NCBI GenBank assembly: GCA_032111745.1
Contig: JAULUH010000484.1
Location: forward strand, 1 to 20,180
Source of the DNA: JAULUH01 sp032111745
GTDB taxonomy: Bacteria > Chloroflexota > Anaerolineae > JAAEKA01
Reading direction: 5' to 3'
DNA: 20,180 nt
Part shown: in pieces, positions 6,281 to 14,788 of the stretch
How the letters are laid out: every line of letters starts with the position of its first letter
Numbering within the stretch: position 1 is the first letter of the stretch
The notes under the pieces: generated by a model
The model's database searches: none
What the model was told of the DNA's origin: nothing
What the model saw: the letters and a program-made list of their open reading frames with translations, nothing else
Translations under genes and position numbers: made by a program

Positions 6281-8509
6281 TCACCCCCTAGCTTCCGCAC
6301 CCATCTGGAGCAGTGTGCGATGCTCCAGCAACAACTTCTGGCTGTCAATCTGTGGTGTCTCGGCTTGCACCACCCATTCGTAGCTGCCGTCGGCACGCAA
6401 CCGGCGAGCCTTCACGTTGTCCGCTAGATAGACCTGGAGGATGTCATCGCGAATGTGGTCCCGCAGGATAGGCTCCAGCACCGGGAACAAGATCTCCACC
6501 CGCCGCGTCAGGTTACGCTCCATCAGGTCGGCGCTACTGAGATAGATCTCTTCCTGGCCATTGTTATGGAAATGGAAGATGCGCGTGTGTTCGAGAAAAC
6601 GACCCACTATGCTGGTGACACGGATGTTGTCGCTCACGCCGGACACTCCAGGACGCAAACAGCAGATCCCGCGGGTGATGAGGTCGATCTCCACGCCAGC
6701 CCTGGATGCCTCGTAGAGCAGACGGATCATATCCGGATCGGTCAACGCATTGATCTTGAATAGCAGGCGCCCGTGGCGGCCAGCCCGTGCGTGCTCGATC
6801 TCGCGCCGGATCATGCGGGCAACTTCCTCTCGCAAATTGACCGGTGCCACGGCTAGTTGGCGATAGGCCGTCTGCTTGGAAAAGCCCGTCAGGTAGTTGA
6901 ACAGCTCGGACACATCGGCCCCGAGGTCCGGCTGGCAGGTGAACAGCCCAAGATCGGTGTAGATGCGCGAGGTGGCGGTATTGTAGTTGCCTGTGCCGAG
7001 ATGCACGTAGCGGCGCAGTCCATCATGCTCGCGACGCACCACCAGGGCAACCTTGCCGTGGGTCTTCAGCCCCACTAGCCCATACACCACATGCACCCCT
7101 TCGCGCTCCAGTGCCCGGGCCCAGCCGATGTTGTTCTCTTCGTCAAACCGTGCCTTCAGCTCCACCAGGACCGCAACCTGTTTGTTATTCTCTCGCGCGC
7201 GCATCAGGGCCTCGACGATGGGAGAGTTACTACCTACCCTGTAAAGCGTCTGCTTGATCGCCAGGACATGGGGATCCTCGGCGGCCTGCTTGATGAAGTT
7301 CACCACCGGCGCAAAGGAGTCGTAGGGATGGTGCAGTAGCACGTCGCCCCGCCGGATGACGGAAAAGATATCCTCACGACCGCTCAGCACTGCCGGCACC
7401 TGGGCCAGGAAGGGGTGGTCCTTGAGATCGTAGCGATCAACCTCCATCAGCCGCATCAGGCTGCTCATGCCCAGGAGCTCGTCGAACTCGTAGACATCCT
7501 GCGGGCCAACCTGCAGGTTCTCCATGAGCAGGGCCCGCGTAGCTGCAGGCATGGCTCGCTCGATCTCGAGACGGACCACAGGGCCGAAGCGCCGGCGGTG
7601 CAACCCCTGTTCGATAGTACGCAAGAGGTCGTCAGCCTCATCCTCCTGGATCTCAAAGTCCGCATCGCGCGTGACGCGAAACGCATAGGCTTCCATAATG
7701 TCCACGCCAGGGTACAAATCCTGCAGATTGGCGGCCACCACATCCTCCAACCATACAAAGTCCTGCTGCGGGCCGGCTGGTGCCTCCGGGCGCAGGTGTG
7801 GATCTTGGCCATTGCCCTCCACTACCAGGCTGTCGTTCCCTATGAAGGGCAGGTTGATCAACCGGGGCAGGGTGGTGGGTATCTTGACTCTACCGATGCG
7901 CACCCCCTGATCGGTGTCCACCAGGCTGACGACCAGGTTGAGACTGAGGTTGGAGATGTGCGGGAAAGGATGTCCAGAGTCGAAGACCAACGGCGTCAGG
8001 ACCGGAAAGACCTCCTGCCGAAAGTAATCGGTCAGCCAGGCCCGTCCGGCCTCGGACAGGTCCTCGTAGGAGCGAATCCGTATGCCTGCGGCGGCCAGGT
8101 TCGGCTTGAGATCGTGGTGCCAGCAGGTGACAGCCTGCTCCAGCATCGGTAGCAGCCGCTCGCGGATCGCCGCCAATTGCTCAGCCGGCGTCATGCCATC
8201 GGGCGGTAACGCCACCGCGCCAGCAGACAGCTGCTCCTTCAATCCCGAGACGCGGATCATAAAGAACTCGTCCAGGTTGGAACCGAAGATGGCCAGAAAT
8301 TTGACCCGCTCTAGCAGTGGATGCAGAGTTGGGTCAAGCGCTTCCTCTAGCACGCGACGGTTGAACTCCAGCCAGCTTAACTCACGATTGATGTAGAGAT
8401 AGGGAGCATTCAGCGCCATGGCGCGCGGCGTGCGCTTCCTTTTCCCGCTGCCCTGCTCCCCTACTTTCAATTCCTTTTCTTTCCGATCAACACCCATGGC
8501 CGCTTTCAC
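6281..8509 (-). CDS. ppk1: Polyphosphate kinase 1
   Basis: Reversibly polymerises the gamma phosphate of ATP into polyphosphate. The 742 residues follow the PPK1 layout: N-domain (YINRELSWLEFNRRVLEEA), head domain, then two phospholipase-D-like C-domains. The phospho-acceptor is His484 in KTHGKVALVVRRE, followed by HLGTGNYNTATSRIYTDLGLFT. The second conserved histidine is His641 in FLEHTRIFHF, after RGICCLRPG. A charged extension of about 30 residues precedes the conserved start. The chosen GTG at 8509 overlaps the vanZ-like stop as GTGA and has GAGGG six nt upstream; an ATG at 8497 is the alternative. The overlap implies translational coupling to vanZ. Confidence 0.96.
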   Translation of the reverse strand: MKAAMGVDRKEKELKVGEQGSGKRKRTPRAMALNAPYLYINRELSWLEFNRRVLEEALDPTLHPLLERVKFLAIFGSNLDEFFMIRVSGLKEQLSAGAVALPPDGMTPAEQLAAIRERLLPMLEQAVTCWHHDLKPNLAAAGIRIRSYEDLSEAGRAWLTDYFRQEVFPVLTPLVFDSGHPFPHISNLSLNLVVSLVDTDQGVRIGRVKIPTTLPRLINLPFIGNDSLVVEGNGQDPHLRPEAPAGPQQDFVWLEDVVAANLQDLYPGVDIMEAYAFRVTRDADFEIQEDEADDLLRTIEQGLHRRRFGPVVRLEIERAMPAATRALLMENLQVGPQDVYEFDELLGMSSLMRLMEVDRYDLKDHPFLAQVPAVLSGREDIFSVIRRGDVLLHHPYDSFAPVVNFIKQAAEDPHVLAIKQTLYRVGSNSPIVEALMRARENNKQVAVLVELKARFDEENNIGWARALEREGVHVVYGLVGLKTHGKVALVVRREHDGLRRYVHLGTGNYNTATSRIYTDLGLFTCQPDLGADVSELFNYLTGFSKQTAYRQLAVAPVNLREEVARMIRREIEHARAGRHGRLLFKINALTDPDMIRLLYEASRAGVEIDLITRGICCLRPGVSGVSDNIRVTSIVGRFLEHTRIFHFHNNGQEEIYLSSADLMERNLTRRVEILFPVLEPILRDHIRDDILQVYLADNVKARRLRADGSYEWVVQAETPQIDSQKLLLEHRTLLQMGAEARG

Positions 8510-8949
8510 CTCTTTCCCTCAGCTAACCCGCTGCAGCGGTGCATCAGCCACACGCCCAGAGCTACACCAAACACGTCCACCAACAGATCGCGCAGATCGG
8601 TTACCCGGCCTGGCACAAAAAACTGATGCACCTCGTCGGACACCGCGTAGAGACATGCCATCCCTAGCACCACGACCACCACCCGTTCCCGGAATCGCGG
8701 TACCCGAACAACGGCCATCCACAACAGCACAGCCAGGATGAGATACTCTGTAACGTGGGCTGCCACCGACATGAGCTCAGACTGCCATGCCAAGGGCACG
8801 AAAGCAAATCTCGGCTGGCTAGACAGGATGAAGATCACACCCATCCACACCAGAACCAGCATCCACCATATCCAGGCTCGTCCGAAGAACGTTACTGCTG
8901 CTCGGCGCCAGGGCCGGACAACCTCCGCCGCAGCTTCTAGTCCACTCAT
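8506..8949 (-). CDS. VanZ-family membrane protein
   Basis: A 147-residue integral membrane protein with the VanZ pattern: a first helix after AWIWWMLVLVWMGVIFILSS, then SVAAHVTEYLILAVLLW, and the signature YAVSDEVHQFFVPGRVTDLRDLLVDVFGVALG. VanZ in enterococci gives low-level teicoplanin resistance, but most family members have no known function, so resistance should not be assumed. I prefer the ATG at 8949: the -10 box of a near-consensus promoter ends 9 nt upstream, so the other ATG at 8967 would lie upstream of the transcription start. That makes the message probably leaderless. The 3' end overlaps ppk1 by 4 nt. Confidence 0.85.
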   Translation of the reverse strand: MSGLEAAAEVVRPWRRAAVTFFGRAWIWWMLVLVWMGVIFILSSQPRFAFVPLAWQSELMSVAAHVTEYLILAVLLWMAVVRVPRFRERVVVVVLGMACLYAVSDEVHQFFVPGRVTDLRDLLVDVFGVALGVWLMHRCSGLAEGKR

Positions 8950-8958
8950 AGGTGCACT

Positions 8959-8987
8959 ATTATACATGGCCCCCACCCTGTTGCCAA
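8959..8987 (-). promoter_or_regulatory. Near-consensus sigma70-type promoter for vanZ-ppk1-alaX
   Basis: Minus strand: -35 TTGGCA (complement of 8982-8987, 5/6), 17-nt spacer, -10 TATAAT (complement of 8959-8964, 6/6). It fits in the short gap after the glycosyltransferase stop at 8997. The expected start point is about 1-3 nt before the ATG at 8949, leaving no room for a Shine-Dalgarno site. Confidence 0.7.
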
Positions 8988-8996
8988 CCAGGCCAG

Positions 8997-10154
8997 CTAG
9001 TCGGCGATTGCCCTATCACAGGCGGCCAGCGCCACCCCGGCCAACTTGGTCCAGTTGTAGTCAGACTTCATGAACGATGCGGCAGCCCGCCCTAGGTTCG
9101 CCCCTAGTTCGGGCTCTCTCAGCAGCTGCACAATGGCGTTGGCCAGGGCAACATCGTCGCCGGCCAGCGCCAGCAGGCCGGTCTCCTGCTGCCGTATGTA
9201 GACCGCATATTCGCCAACCGCGTGGGCCGCCACAGGAACCCCATGGGCCAGCAGGTCGGCCAGGCGCATGGGACACTTGGCCCTGTTTAATGCCGTGTCC
9301 GCCACCGGTAGCACGGCCGCGTCCACGGCAGCAAAGAGGCCAGCTCGGGACAGCTCGGGCACCCAGCCCAGCAATTGCACGCCGTCCGCAATCCCCCAGG
9401 CTGTGGCCAGGGTCATGAGCTCCCGCTCCTGGCCCGCCAGTCCCTGACCGGCAACCACCAGCTCGGCATCCGGTACCTGTGCCAACACCAGACACCAAAC
9501 CGTTGCCACGGTCAGGGGCGTATGCTCCACAAAACGGGTATAAAGCAACACACGGGGCGTCGCCCTGGCTGGTACCTTACCTCTCCCTATCTCCGGCAGC
9601 TCTACCCCATTAGGGAGATAGAAAACTCCGTCACGCCCCCTCCTGGCTGCGCTAGCCCATGCCACCAGCCACTGGCTGGCGGCGGTCACCGCGCCGGCCC
9701 GATGCAGCAGCCAGTCCTCCTGCCACCGCAAGACCCTCTGCAGGGTACGAGCATGGCCCTGCCTGGCGTGCCATCCCCGCTCCCAGTCGTCGAGATCGAT
9801 CACCCATGGTAAAGCGGGACGCACCAAAGCGAGGATCATGGCTGCCATGCCACTGTATCCAACCGGCTTGAAGACGTGTACCACATCGGGACGCCAGCAT
9901 AGCACACTGCGAGCCAATTGTAGGGCTAGCACGCCGCGATCGGGCAAGTTCCCTCGAGATGGCTGCCCCACATGGACCACCTCCACGCCCTGGTCCACCC
10001 ACCTCAAGCCGGCGCTGGCTGGCCAGTCATAGGGCGGCACGACGACCCGCACCTGGTGTCCGGCCGCGGCCAGCGCCCGTGCCAGCGGCATCACGCGCCA
10101 GCGGGTGGTGCCCTTAGGAGCCAGAGCAAAGGGTGCCACCATGGCCACACGCAT
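8997..10154 (-). CDS. GT-B fold glycosyltransferase (GT4-like)
   Basis: A 385-residue protein with two Rossmann-like halves. The N-terminal half starts MRVAMVAPFALAPKGTTRWR and contains RPDVVHVFKPVG. The C-terminal nucleotide-sugar half contains FYLPNGVEL (~178-186), RVLLYTRF, AELVVAGQG, VQLLGWVPE and KCPMRLADLLAHGVPVAAHAVGEY (~293-316). The last motif fits family-4-type glycosyltransferases, with K-C-P-x-R-L replacing the more usual E-x-F-G. The ATG at 10154 has GGAG six nt upstream and follows the ABC ATPase stop by about 10 nt, so the two are probably co-transcribed. Donor and acceptor sugars cannot be read from sequence; a role in envelope glycan or glycolipid synthesis is inferred. Confidence 0.85.
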   Translation of the reverse strand: MRVAMVAPFALAPKGTTRWRVMPLARALAAAGHQVRVVVPPYDWPASAGLRWVDQGVEVVHVGQPSRGNLPDRGVLALQLARSVLCWRPDVVHVFKPVGYSGMAAMILALVRPALPWVIDLDDWERGWHARQGHARTLQRVLRWQEDWLLHRAGAVTAASQWLVAWASAARRGRDGVFYLPNGVELPEIGRGKVPARATPRVLLYTRFVEHTPLTVATVWCLVLAQVPDAELVVAGQGLAGQERELMTLATAWGIADGVQLLGWVPELSRAGLFAAVDAAVLPVADTALNRAKCPMRLADLLAHGVPVAAHAVGEYAVYIRQQETGLLALAGDDVALANAIVQLLREPELGANLGRAAASFMKSDYNWTKLAGVALAACDRAIAD

Positions 10155-10164
10155 GTCCGGCTCC

Positions 10165-11298
10165 TTAGATAGCTCTGCCCGCCACCCCCAAAGAGAGGTT
10201 GGCACCGGTCACTAGGTCGAACATCAGGACTCTGTCCGGGTCAATCCGCAAGTGCAAAGCATCTCCTACCTTTAGCGGCTGATCTGCTGGAAGTTCGACG
10301 GGCAATAGCACCGCTCCCGCCCGGCACAGGGCCCGTAGGGCTCGGGCCATTGGTACAGGCTCGATCCATTCAACCATCGCCGGCACCGCTTGGCTCATTG
10401 AGCCCGCATCCGTCACCCGTTGTACGGCAGATGGAGCAATCTGCGCTGTGAGGCCCTGGCCCTGCTGTGTCCGTACGCATATAGCCGGTATCAACGGCAG
10501 CTGAAAGTCCGGGCAAACGAAATGCTCGTCGAGGTACGCGCCTTCCACCAACTGGGTATGAGGCTCGGCCACAAATTCCGCCACATCGAGATCAACTGGC
10601 CAGCGACAGAGGTTGTGATACGTATCCACCTGCCGGATGCGCCCGCGGACCATGACCGCAATACGATCGCACAGTGCCACTGCCTCTGCCTGGTCGTGGG
10701 TCACGTGGAGCGTCGTAACACGGAAACGGTGTAATAGCCGCTTGATCTGCAGGCGAGCGTGCTGGCGTTGTTGGGCATCGAGGCTCGCAAAGGGTTCATC
10801 CATGAGAAAAATGCGTGGATCCCGCACCAGGCAGCGAGCCACGGCCACCTGCTGGCGCTGTCCCACCGACAGGCTGCTGGGGTGCCGGCCTAATATCAAC
10901 CGGAAATCTACGTTGAGAATAGCGGCGGCCTCCCTGATGCGCTCGGATACCTCCTCCTCCCGGTGCCGTAGCCGAAAGTAGAATGATAGATTATCCAGGA
11001 CTGAATAGTGCGGATAGAGGGCGTAGTCTTGAAAGACCATACCGATCTGGCGATCGCCGGTGGGGATTTCTCGCTGATCCACGCCGTCGAATAGCACCCG
11101 CCCCTGGTTAAGCGGCACCAGGCCTGCCACGGCGCGCAGCAGCGTTGATTTGCCACAACCGGTAGGCCCAATGATGCCCATTACCTCGCCGCTGCGCACG
11201 GTCAGCGACGCGCCGTCCAAGGCCACCACCGCTACAGAGCCTCCGTGGTCGTCACCGCCCAGAACGACGGTGATGTCCTGGACCTGAATGTGAGTCAC
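10165..11298 (-). CDS. ABC transporter ATP-binding protein, sugar-importer (MalK/UgpC) type
   Basis: A 377-residue ATPase: Walker A GPTGCGKST (44-52), Q-loop Gln90, signature LSVGQ (143-147), Walker B IFLMDEP (163-169), H-loop His201. A C-terminal OB/TOBE-like regulatory region (~230-370) is typical of MalK-like subunits of carbohydrate importers. The start is GTG at 11298, with GGAG six nt upstream (11305-11308); an ATG at 11300 in another frame is followed directly by a stop. No permease or solute-binding protein is in the window, so it may energise a distant importer, as the shared MsmK-type ATPases do. The 87-nt gap after glmS holds no convincing promoter. Confidence 0.9.
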   Translation of the reverse strand: MTHIQVQDITVVLGGDDHGGSVAVVALDGASLTVRSGEVMGIIGPTGCGKSTLLRAVAGLVPLNQGRVLFDGVDQREIPTGDRQIGMVFQDYALYPHYSVLDNLSFYFRLRHREEEVSERIREAAAILNVDFRLILGRHPSSLSVGQRQQVAVARCLVRDPRIFLMDEPFASLDAQQRQHARLQIKRLLHRFRVTTLHVTHDQAEAVALCDRIAVMVRGRIRQVDTYHNLCRWPVDLDVAEFVAEPHTQLVEGAYLDEHFVCPDFQLPLIPAICVRTQQGQGLTAQIAPSAVQRVTDAGSMSQAVPAMVEWIEPVPMARALRALCRAGAVLLPVELPADQPLKVGDALHLRIDPDRVLMFDLVTGANLSLGVAGRAI

Positions 11299-11385
11299 AT
11301 AAGGCTCCGGCTATCGTAATGCGTCGTGGTCACTTCAAGCAATTCCGCCGGCAACGGCAACCGCGGCTGACGCTGCAGGTAGGTC

Positions 11386-13227
11386 TTACTCGACAGTCAC
11401 GCTCTTGGCCAGGTTGCGCGGCTGGTCCACGTCCGCCCCACGCCAGACCGCAATCTCGTAGGCCAGGCGCTGCAAGGGCAGCACGGTCAGAACTGGCGTG
11501 AGCAAGGCCGGGGCCTTGGGGATGCGGATAACGTAGTCCGCCTTGCTGGTGATGAACTCATCCTCTTGGTTGGCAACGGCGATGACGATACCGCTGCGCG
11601 CCTTCACCTGTTCTATCTGGCTGATCATCTTATCATAGACGTCGTCCAACACGGCAATTGCCACCACCGGCATATTGCGGTCAATCAGGGCAATGGGGCC
11701 ATGTTTCATCTCTCCCGCGGGGTAGCCCTCGGCATGGATATAGCTGATCTCCTTCAGCTTCAGCGCCCCCTCCAGTGCCACCGGATAGTTGATGCCGCGG
11801 CCAAGATACAGGAAGTTGTAGAAGTCATGGAAGCGCTCGGCTAGCTCCGTGTAGGGCCCTTCTTCCTCCAGCACCTGTCCCACCAGCGAGGGCAAATGAG
11901 CCAGGTCGTCCAGGAGTCTCTGCCGCTGCGCCGGCCCCACAGTGTTGCGCAGCTGGCCCAGGTAGACCGCCAACAAATACTGGTCCACCAGCGATGCCGT
12001 GAAAGCCTTGGTGCTAGCTACGCCTATCTCCGGCCCGCAATGCATGTAGACAACACCGTCTGCTATCCGCGCGGCCTGGCTGCCCATGACATTCACGATG
12101 GACGCCAGCCAGGCGCCCTGATTGCGGCCTTCCTCCATGGCCGCCAGGGTATCCACGGTTTCACCGGACTGAGTGATGGCTAGCAGCAGCGTGCGACTGT
12201 CGATCACTGGGTTGCGATAACGGAACTCCGAGGCATAGTCCACCTCGGTAGGCAGTCTGGCGATATTCTCAAACCAGAACTTCCCCACCAGCCCGGCGTA
12301 GGCGGAGGTGCCGCACGCCACCGTCACCATGCGGCTAAAAGCCTGTGCTTGCTCCGCACTGAACTCCAGGTCCTCAAGATAGACTTCACCGGCATCGAAG
12401 TCCACGCGTCCACGGATGGTGTCGGTGATGGAGCGGGCCTGCTCGGCGATCTCCTTCTGCATGAAGTGCCGGTACTCCCCCTTGGCTGCCGATATCGGAT
12501 CCCATGGGATGTGGTGAATCTCCGGCGTTATGCGCTGGCCCTCAAGGGTCATGATGTCGGCACCATCTTGGGTGATCACAGCCATCTGGCGATCCTCCAG
12601 AAACACCATGCGCCGTGTGTGCTCCAGAATGGCGGGCATGTCCGAGGCGATAAAGGTCTCGCCATCGCCGAGACCGATGGTCACCCCGCCCGCGTTGCCC
12701 AGACGGGCCGCCACCAGCCGGTCCGGTTCACGGCTAGTCATGGCTACAATCGCGCTGGGCCCCCTCAGATAGCCCAGGGTTCTGCGCACAGCCTCAGCCA
12801 GACCGCCATCAGGTGTGTAGTTCAATGAGATTAGATGAACGATAACCTCTGTGTCGGTCTCCGAGCGAAACTCAATGCCTTCGGCCTGCAGGCCATCACG
12901 CAGCTCACGGAAGTTCTCGACAATGCCGTTCTGGACTACTACGATCTCCCCTGTGACATCGCTATGGGGGTGGGCGTTCTGCTGGCTGGGCTTGCCGTGA
13001 GTAGCCCAGCGCGTGTGGCCAACGGCCAGATGGCCGTTCACCGGCTGGTCTGCCAACAGGCTGATCAGATTGGAGAGCTTGCCGACATCCCGCCGTACCT
13101 CGATGCGATCGTTCTCCAATACGGCCAGGCCGGCCGAGTCGTAGCCACGATACTCCAGGCGCTGTAGCCCATTGACTACTATAGGGGTCGCCGCTTGCGG
13201 GCCGACGTAACCTACGATTCCACACAT
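11386..13227 (-). CDS. glmS: Glutamine--fructose-6-phosphate aminotransferase (isomerizing)
   Basis: Makes glucosamine-6-phosphate from fructose-6-phosphate and glutamine, the first step towards UDP-GlcNAc for peptidoglycan. The 613 residues show the N-terminal class II glutaminase: nucleophile Cys2 in MCGIVGYVG, then LEYRGYDSAG, VGHTRWATHG and QNGIVENFREL. Two SIS isomerase domains follow, with CGTSAYAG, ITQSGETVDT, STKAFT and LGRGINYPVALEGALKLKEISYIHAEGYPAGEMKHGPIALID. The C-terminus KSVTVE is the family's usual ending. The start must be the ATG at 13227 so that Cys is exposed after Met removal; GAGGA lies 8 nt upstream. Only 22 nt separate it from the upstream gene, so there is no room for a glmS ribozyme. 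Confidence 0.98.
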   Translation of the reverse strand: MCGIVGYVGPQAATPIVVNGLQRLEYRGYDSAGLAVLENDRIEVRRDVGKLSNLISLLADQPVNGHLAVGHTRWATHGKPSQQNAHPHSDVTGEIVVVQNGIVENFRELRDGLQAEGIEFRSETDTEVIVHLISLNYTPDGGLAEAVRRTLGYLRGPSAIVAMTSREPDRLVAARLGNAGGVTIGLGDGETFIASDMPAILEHTRRMVFLEDRQMAVITQDGADIMTLEGQRITPEIHHIPWDPISAAKGEYRHFMQKEIAEQARSITDTIRGRVDFDAGEVYLEDLEFSAEQAQAFSRMVTVACGTSAYAGLVGKFWFENIARLPTEVDYASEFRYRNPVIDSRTLLLAITQSGETVDTLAAMEEGRNQGAWLASIVNVMGSQAARIADGVVYMHCGPEIGVASTKAFTASLVDQYLLAVYLGQLRNTVGPAQRQRLLDDLAHLPSLVGQVLEEEGPYTELAERFHDFYNFLYLGRGINYPVALEGALKLKEISYIHAEGYPAGEMKHGPIALIDRNMPVVAIAVLDDVYDKMISQIEQVKARSGIVIAVANQEDEFITSKADYVIRIPKAPALLTPVLTVLPLQRLAYEIAVWRGADVDQPRNLAKSVTVE

Positions 13228-13249
13228 AGACGATTTCCTCGCCAACTGT

Positions 13250-14725
13250 TCAAGACAACACTATCATGCCGGTCTTATCGGGCAAATACGCCAGCGGCCC
13301 CTGGGGCACGTAGCTGTCGATCTGTACCTGGCCGGTATCCATTGCCTCCCAAAGAACCTGGAACGGCACCTTGTCCGGCACCCACTTCTCGACCAGGATA
13401 ATCCCATGCCCGGGTAAAATGGTGAAAACGATCTGGCGTGGGTCTTCTGGGTTGCGAAGGGCCTGGGAACGCCCGAACGCATCCTTGACCCCGGCCGCCT
13501 GGGCCCCGGTGCCGCAGGTCACCAGATAGTTGAAGTACGGCGCTGCCATGGGCACGTACTCCACTGTGTGTGGATCGTAGGCTCGAATCCCCCGATGGCC
13601 ATGCAACTTGGAACGAATCACAGGCACGTTGTTTTGCAGGCCCCACCCAGGCCCCAGATCGATCCGGGGCAGACCATCGTCCATGTCGTACAGCTCGACC
13701 GCCTCGGTTGAAGGTGGGTCGTTGTGCTTGCCTTCCACAGCACGTACCAGTGCGCCCATGTGGTCTGGTCGCACCCCAACGATCACGGCCAGATCATCCT
13801 CGGTGATGGCCTTCTTGTCTACTGGCCGCGCGCTACCGGTCACCGTGGCAATTAGGGCGCTCAGTTGCGGATCCCAGGTGGCAAAACAGCCTTCACTGTA
13901 TTGGCTGGCCACGGAGCTCGACACCGAAGGCACCTGTACCAGGTTAGCAATGTGTACGGTATCGGTGAAAAAGCTACGCCGCCCAAACTCCTGAGCCGCG
14001 TTACACATGGCTGCGGGGGTTACCAGCCTGTCCCAAGCCACTCGATCAACCTGATCGCCCACCGTCACGTGGTGGTTGACCTCCTGAGCGCTCAGCGATG
14101 TCACCAGTCGCAGCACGATGTCGTCATAGAATCGCGCCCGGTCGCGGCCATCGCTGGCGGGATGTGCGCCAACCAGGTCAAAGTGGTAGGCCAGCTGGGG
14201 CTGATCCTCGCCAATCACCAGCAATACCCGGATGCTCTTAATCTGAGCCTGGACCAGGCGCTCCGCGGCCAGAATTGGGCCACCGCGCCGGCCCTGTTCG
14301 TGCAACACCATGTAGGCCTGGGGTGAAAGGCCGGGAAAATCGTAGTCGGCCCGATCCACTGCGGCCGTCTCGAGAGCGTGGCTGAAGCGACTAAGGAGGG
14401 CCTGCCACTGCCCTGGCCGGGCATGGACTACCGTCACAAAGACCGGAGTGTGGTCAAGCTTGTAGCGCTGGCGTGCGGTAAATATGAGAGCTCTGCGCCA
14501 ATGTACCACGTCGCCCAAGGCTGCAGTCGTCACAATGACGTCGGTCTGATCATTTGGGGTCTCCTGGACGACGTGGCCATGGCGGTCGAAATGGCGTCGC
14601 ATCCCTGAAAGCGTCTCTTCCAGCAGCGGGCTCGTCCCATCCGGTGCGAACACTACGTGCACCTGCCGCAGCCAATCATGGAGCGGCATCTCTGTTAGGG
14701 TCGGACCAAACGTTTTCGATATCAT
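13250..14725 (-). CDS. Unrecognised 491-residue cytosolic protein between cmk and glmS
   Basis: I do not recognise this family. The protein is soluble-looking, with no signal peptide, membrane segment or low-complexity region. The N-terminal part has alternating beta/alpha character (VHVVFAPDGTSPLLEETLSGMRRHF; TDVIVTTAALGDVVHWRRALIFTARQRYKL; TPVFVTVVHARPGQ), suggesting Rossmann-like folds. The C-terminal part is rich in Gly/His/Pro motifs that look conserved in style: DGLPRIDLGPGWG, SKLHGHRGIRAYDP, CGTGAQAAGVKDAFG and ILPGHGIILVEKWVPDKVPFQVLWEAM. The His and Asp residues there could bind a metal, but this is a guess. The ATG at 14725 has a strong GAGGAG site seven nt upstream. The stop is 22 nt before glmS, which suggests co-expression with amino-sugar synthesis. 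Confidence 0.85.
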   Translation of the reverse strand: MISKTFGPTLTEMPLHDWLRQVHVVFAPDGTSPLLEETLSGMRRHFDRHGHVVQETPNDQTDVIVTTAALGDVVHWRRALIFTARQRYKLDHTPVFVTVVHARPGQWQALLSRFSHALETAAVDRADYDFPGLSPQAYMVLHEQGRRGGPILAAERLVQAQIKSIRVLLVIGEDQPQLAYHFDLVGAHPASDGRDRARFYDDIVLRLVTSLSAQEVNHHVTVGDQVDRVAWDRLVTPAAMCNAAQEFGRRSFFTDTVHIANLVQVPSVSSSVASQYSEGCFATWDPQLSALIATVTGSARPVDKKAITEDDLAVIVGVRPDHMGALVRAVEGKHNDPPSTEAVELYDMDDGLPRIDLGPGWGLQNNVPVIRSKLHGHRGIRAYDPHTVEYVPMAAPYFNYLVTCGTGAQAAGVKDAFGRSQALRNPEDPRQIVFTILPGHGIILVEKWVPDKVPFQVLWEAMDTGQVQIDSYVPQGPLAYLPDKTGMIVLS

Positions 14726-14788
14726 GGCAATACTCCTCGGGGAACTATTGACAAGATCGGTCGTTTAGGGCTCGGCGTTGGAGGCCCG

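Noticed and set aside
7415..8152. Plus-strand frame of 245 residues opposite ppk1
   Set aside because: It is antisense to a fully conserved PPK1 region and has no ribosome site or domain; likely a shadow of codon bias.
8506..8949. Glycopeptide-resistance gene call for the VanZ-like protein
   Set aside because: VanZ-family proteins are widespread with unknown roles, and no vanHAX-type genes are present.
13228..13249. glmS ribozyme upstream of glmS
   Set aside because: Only 22 nt separate glmS from the previous gene, far too short for the ribozyme core.
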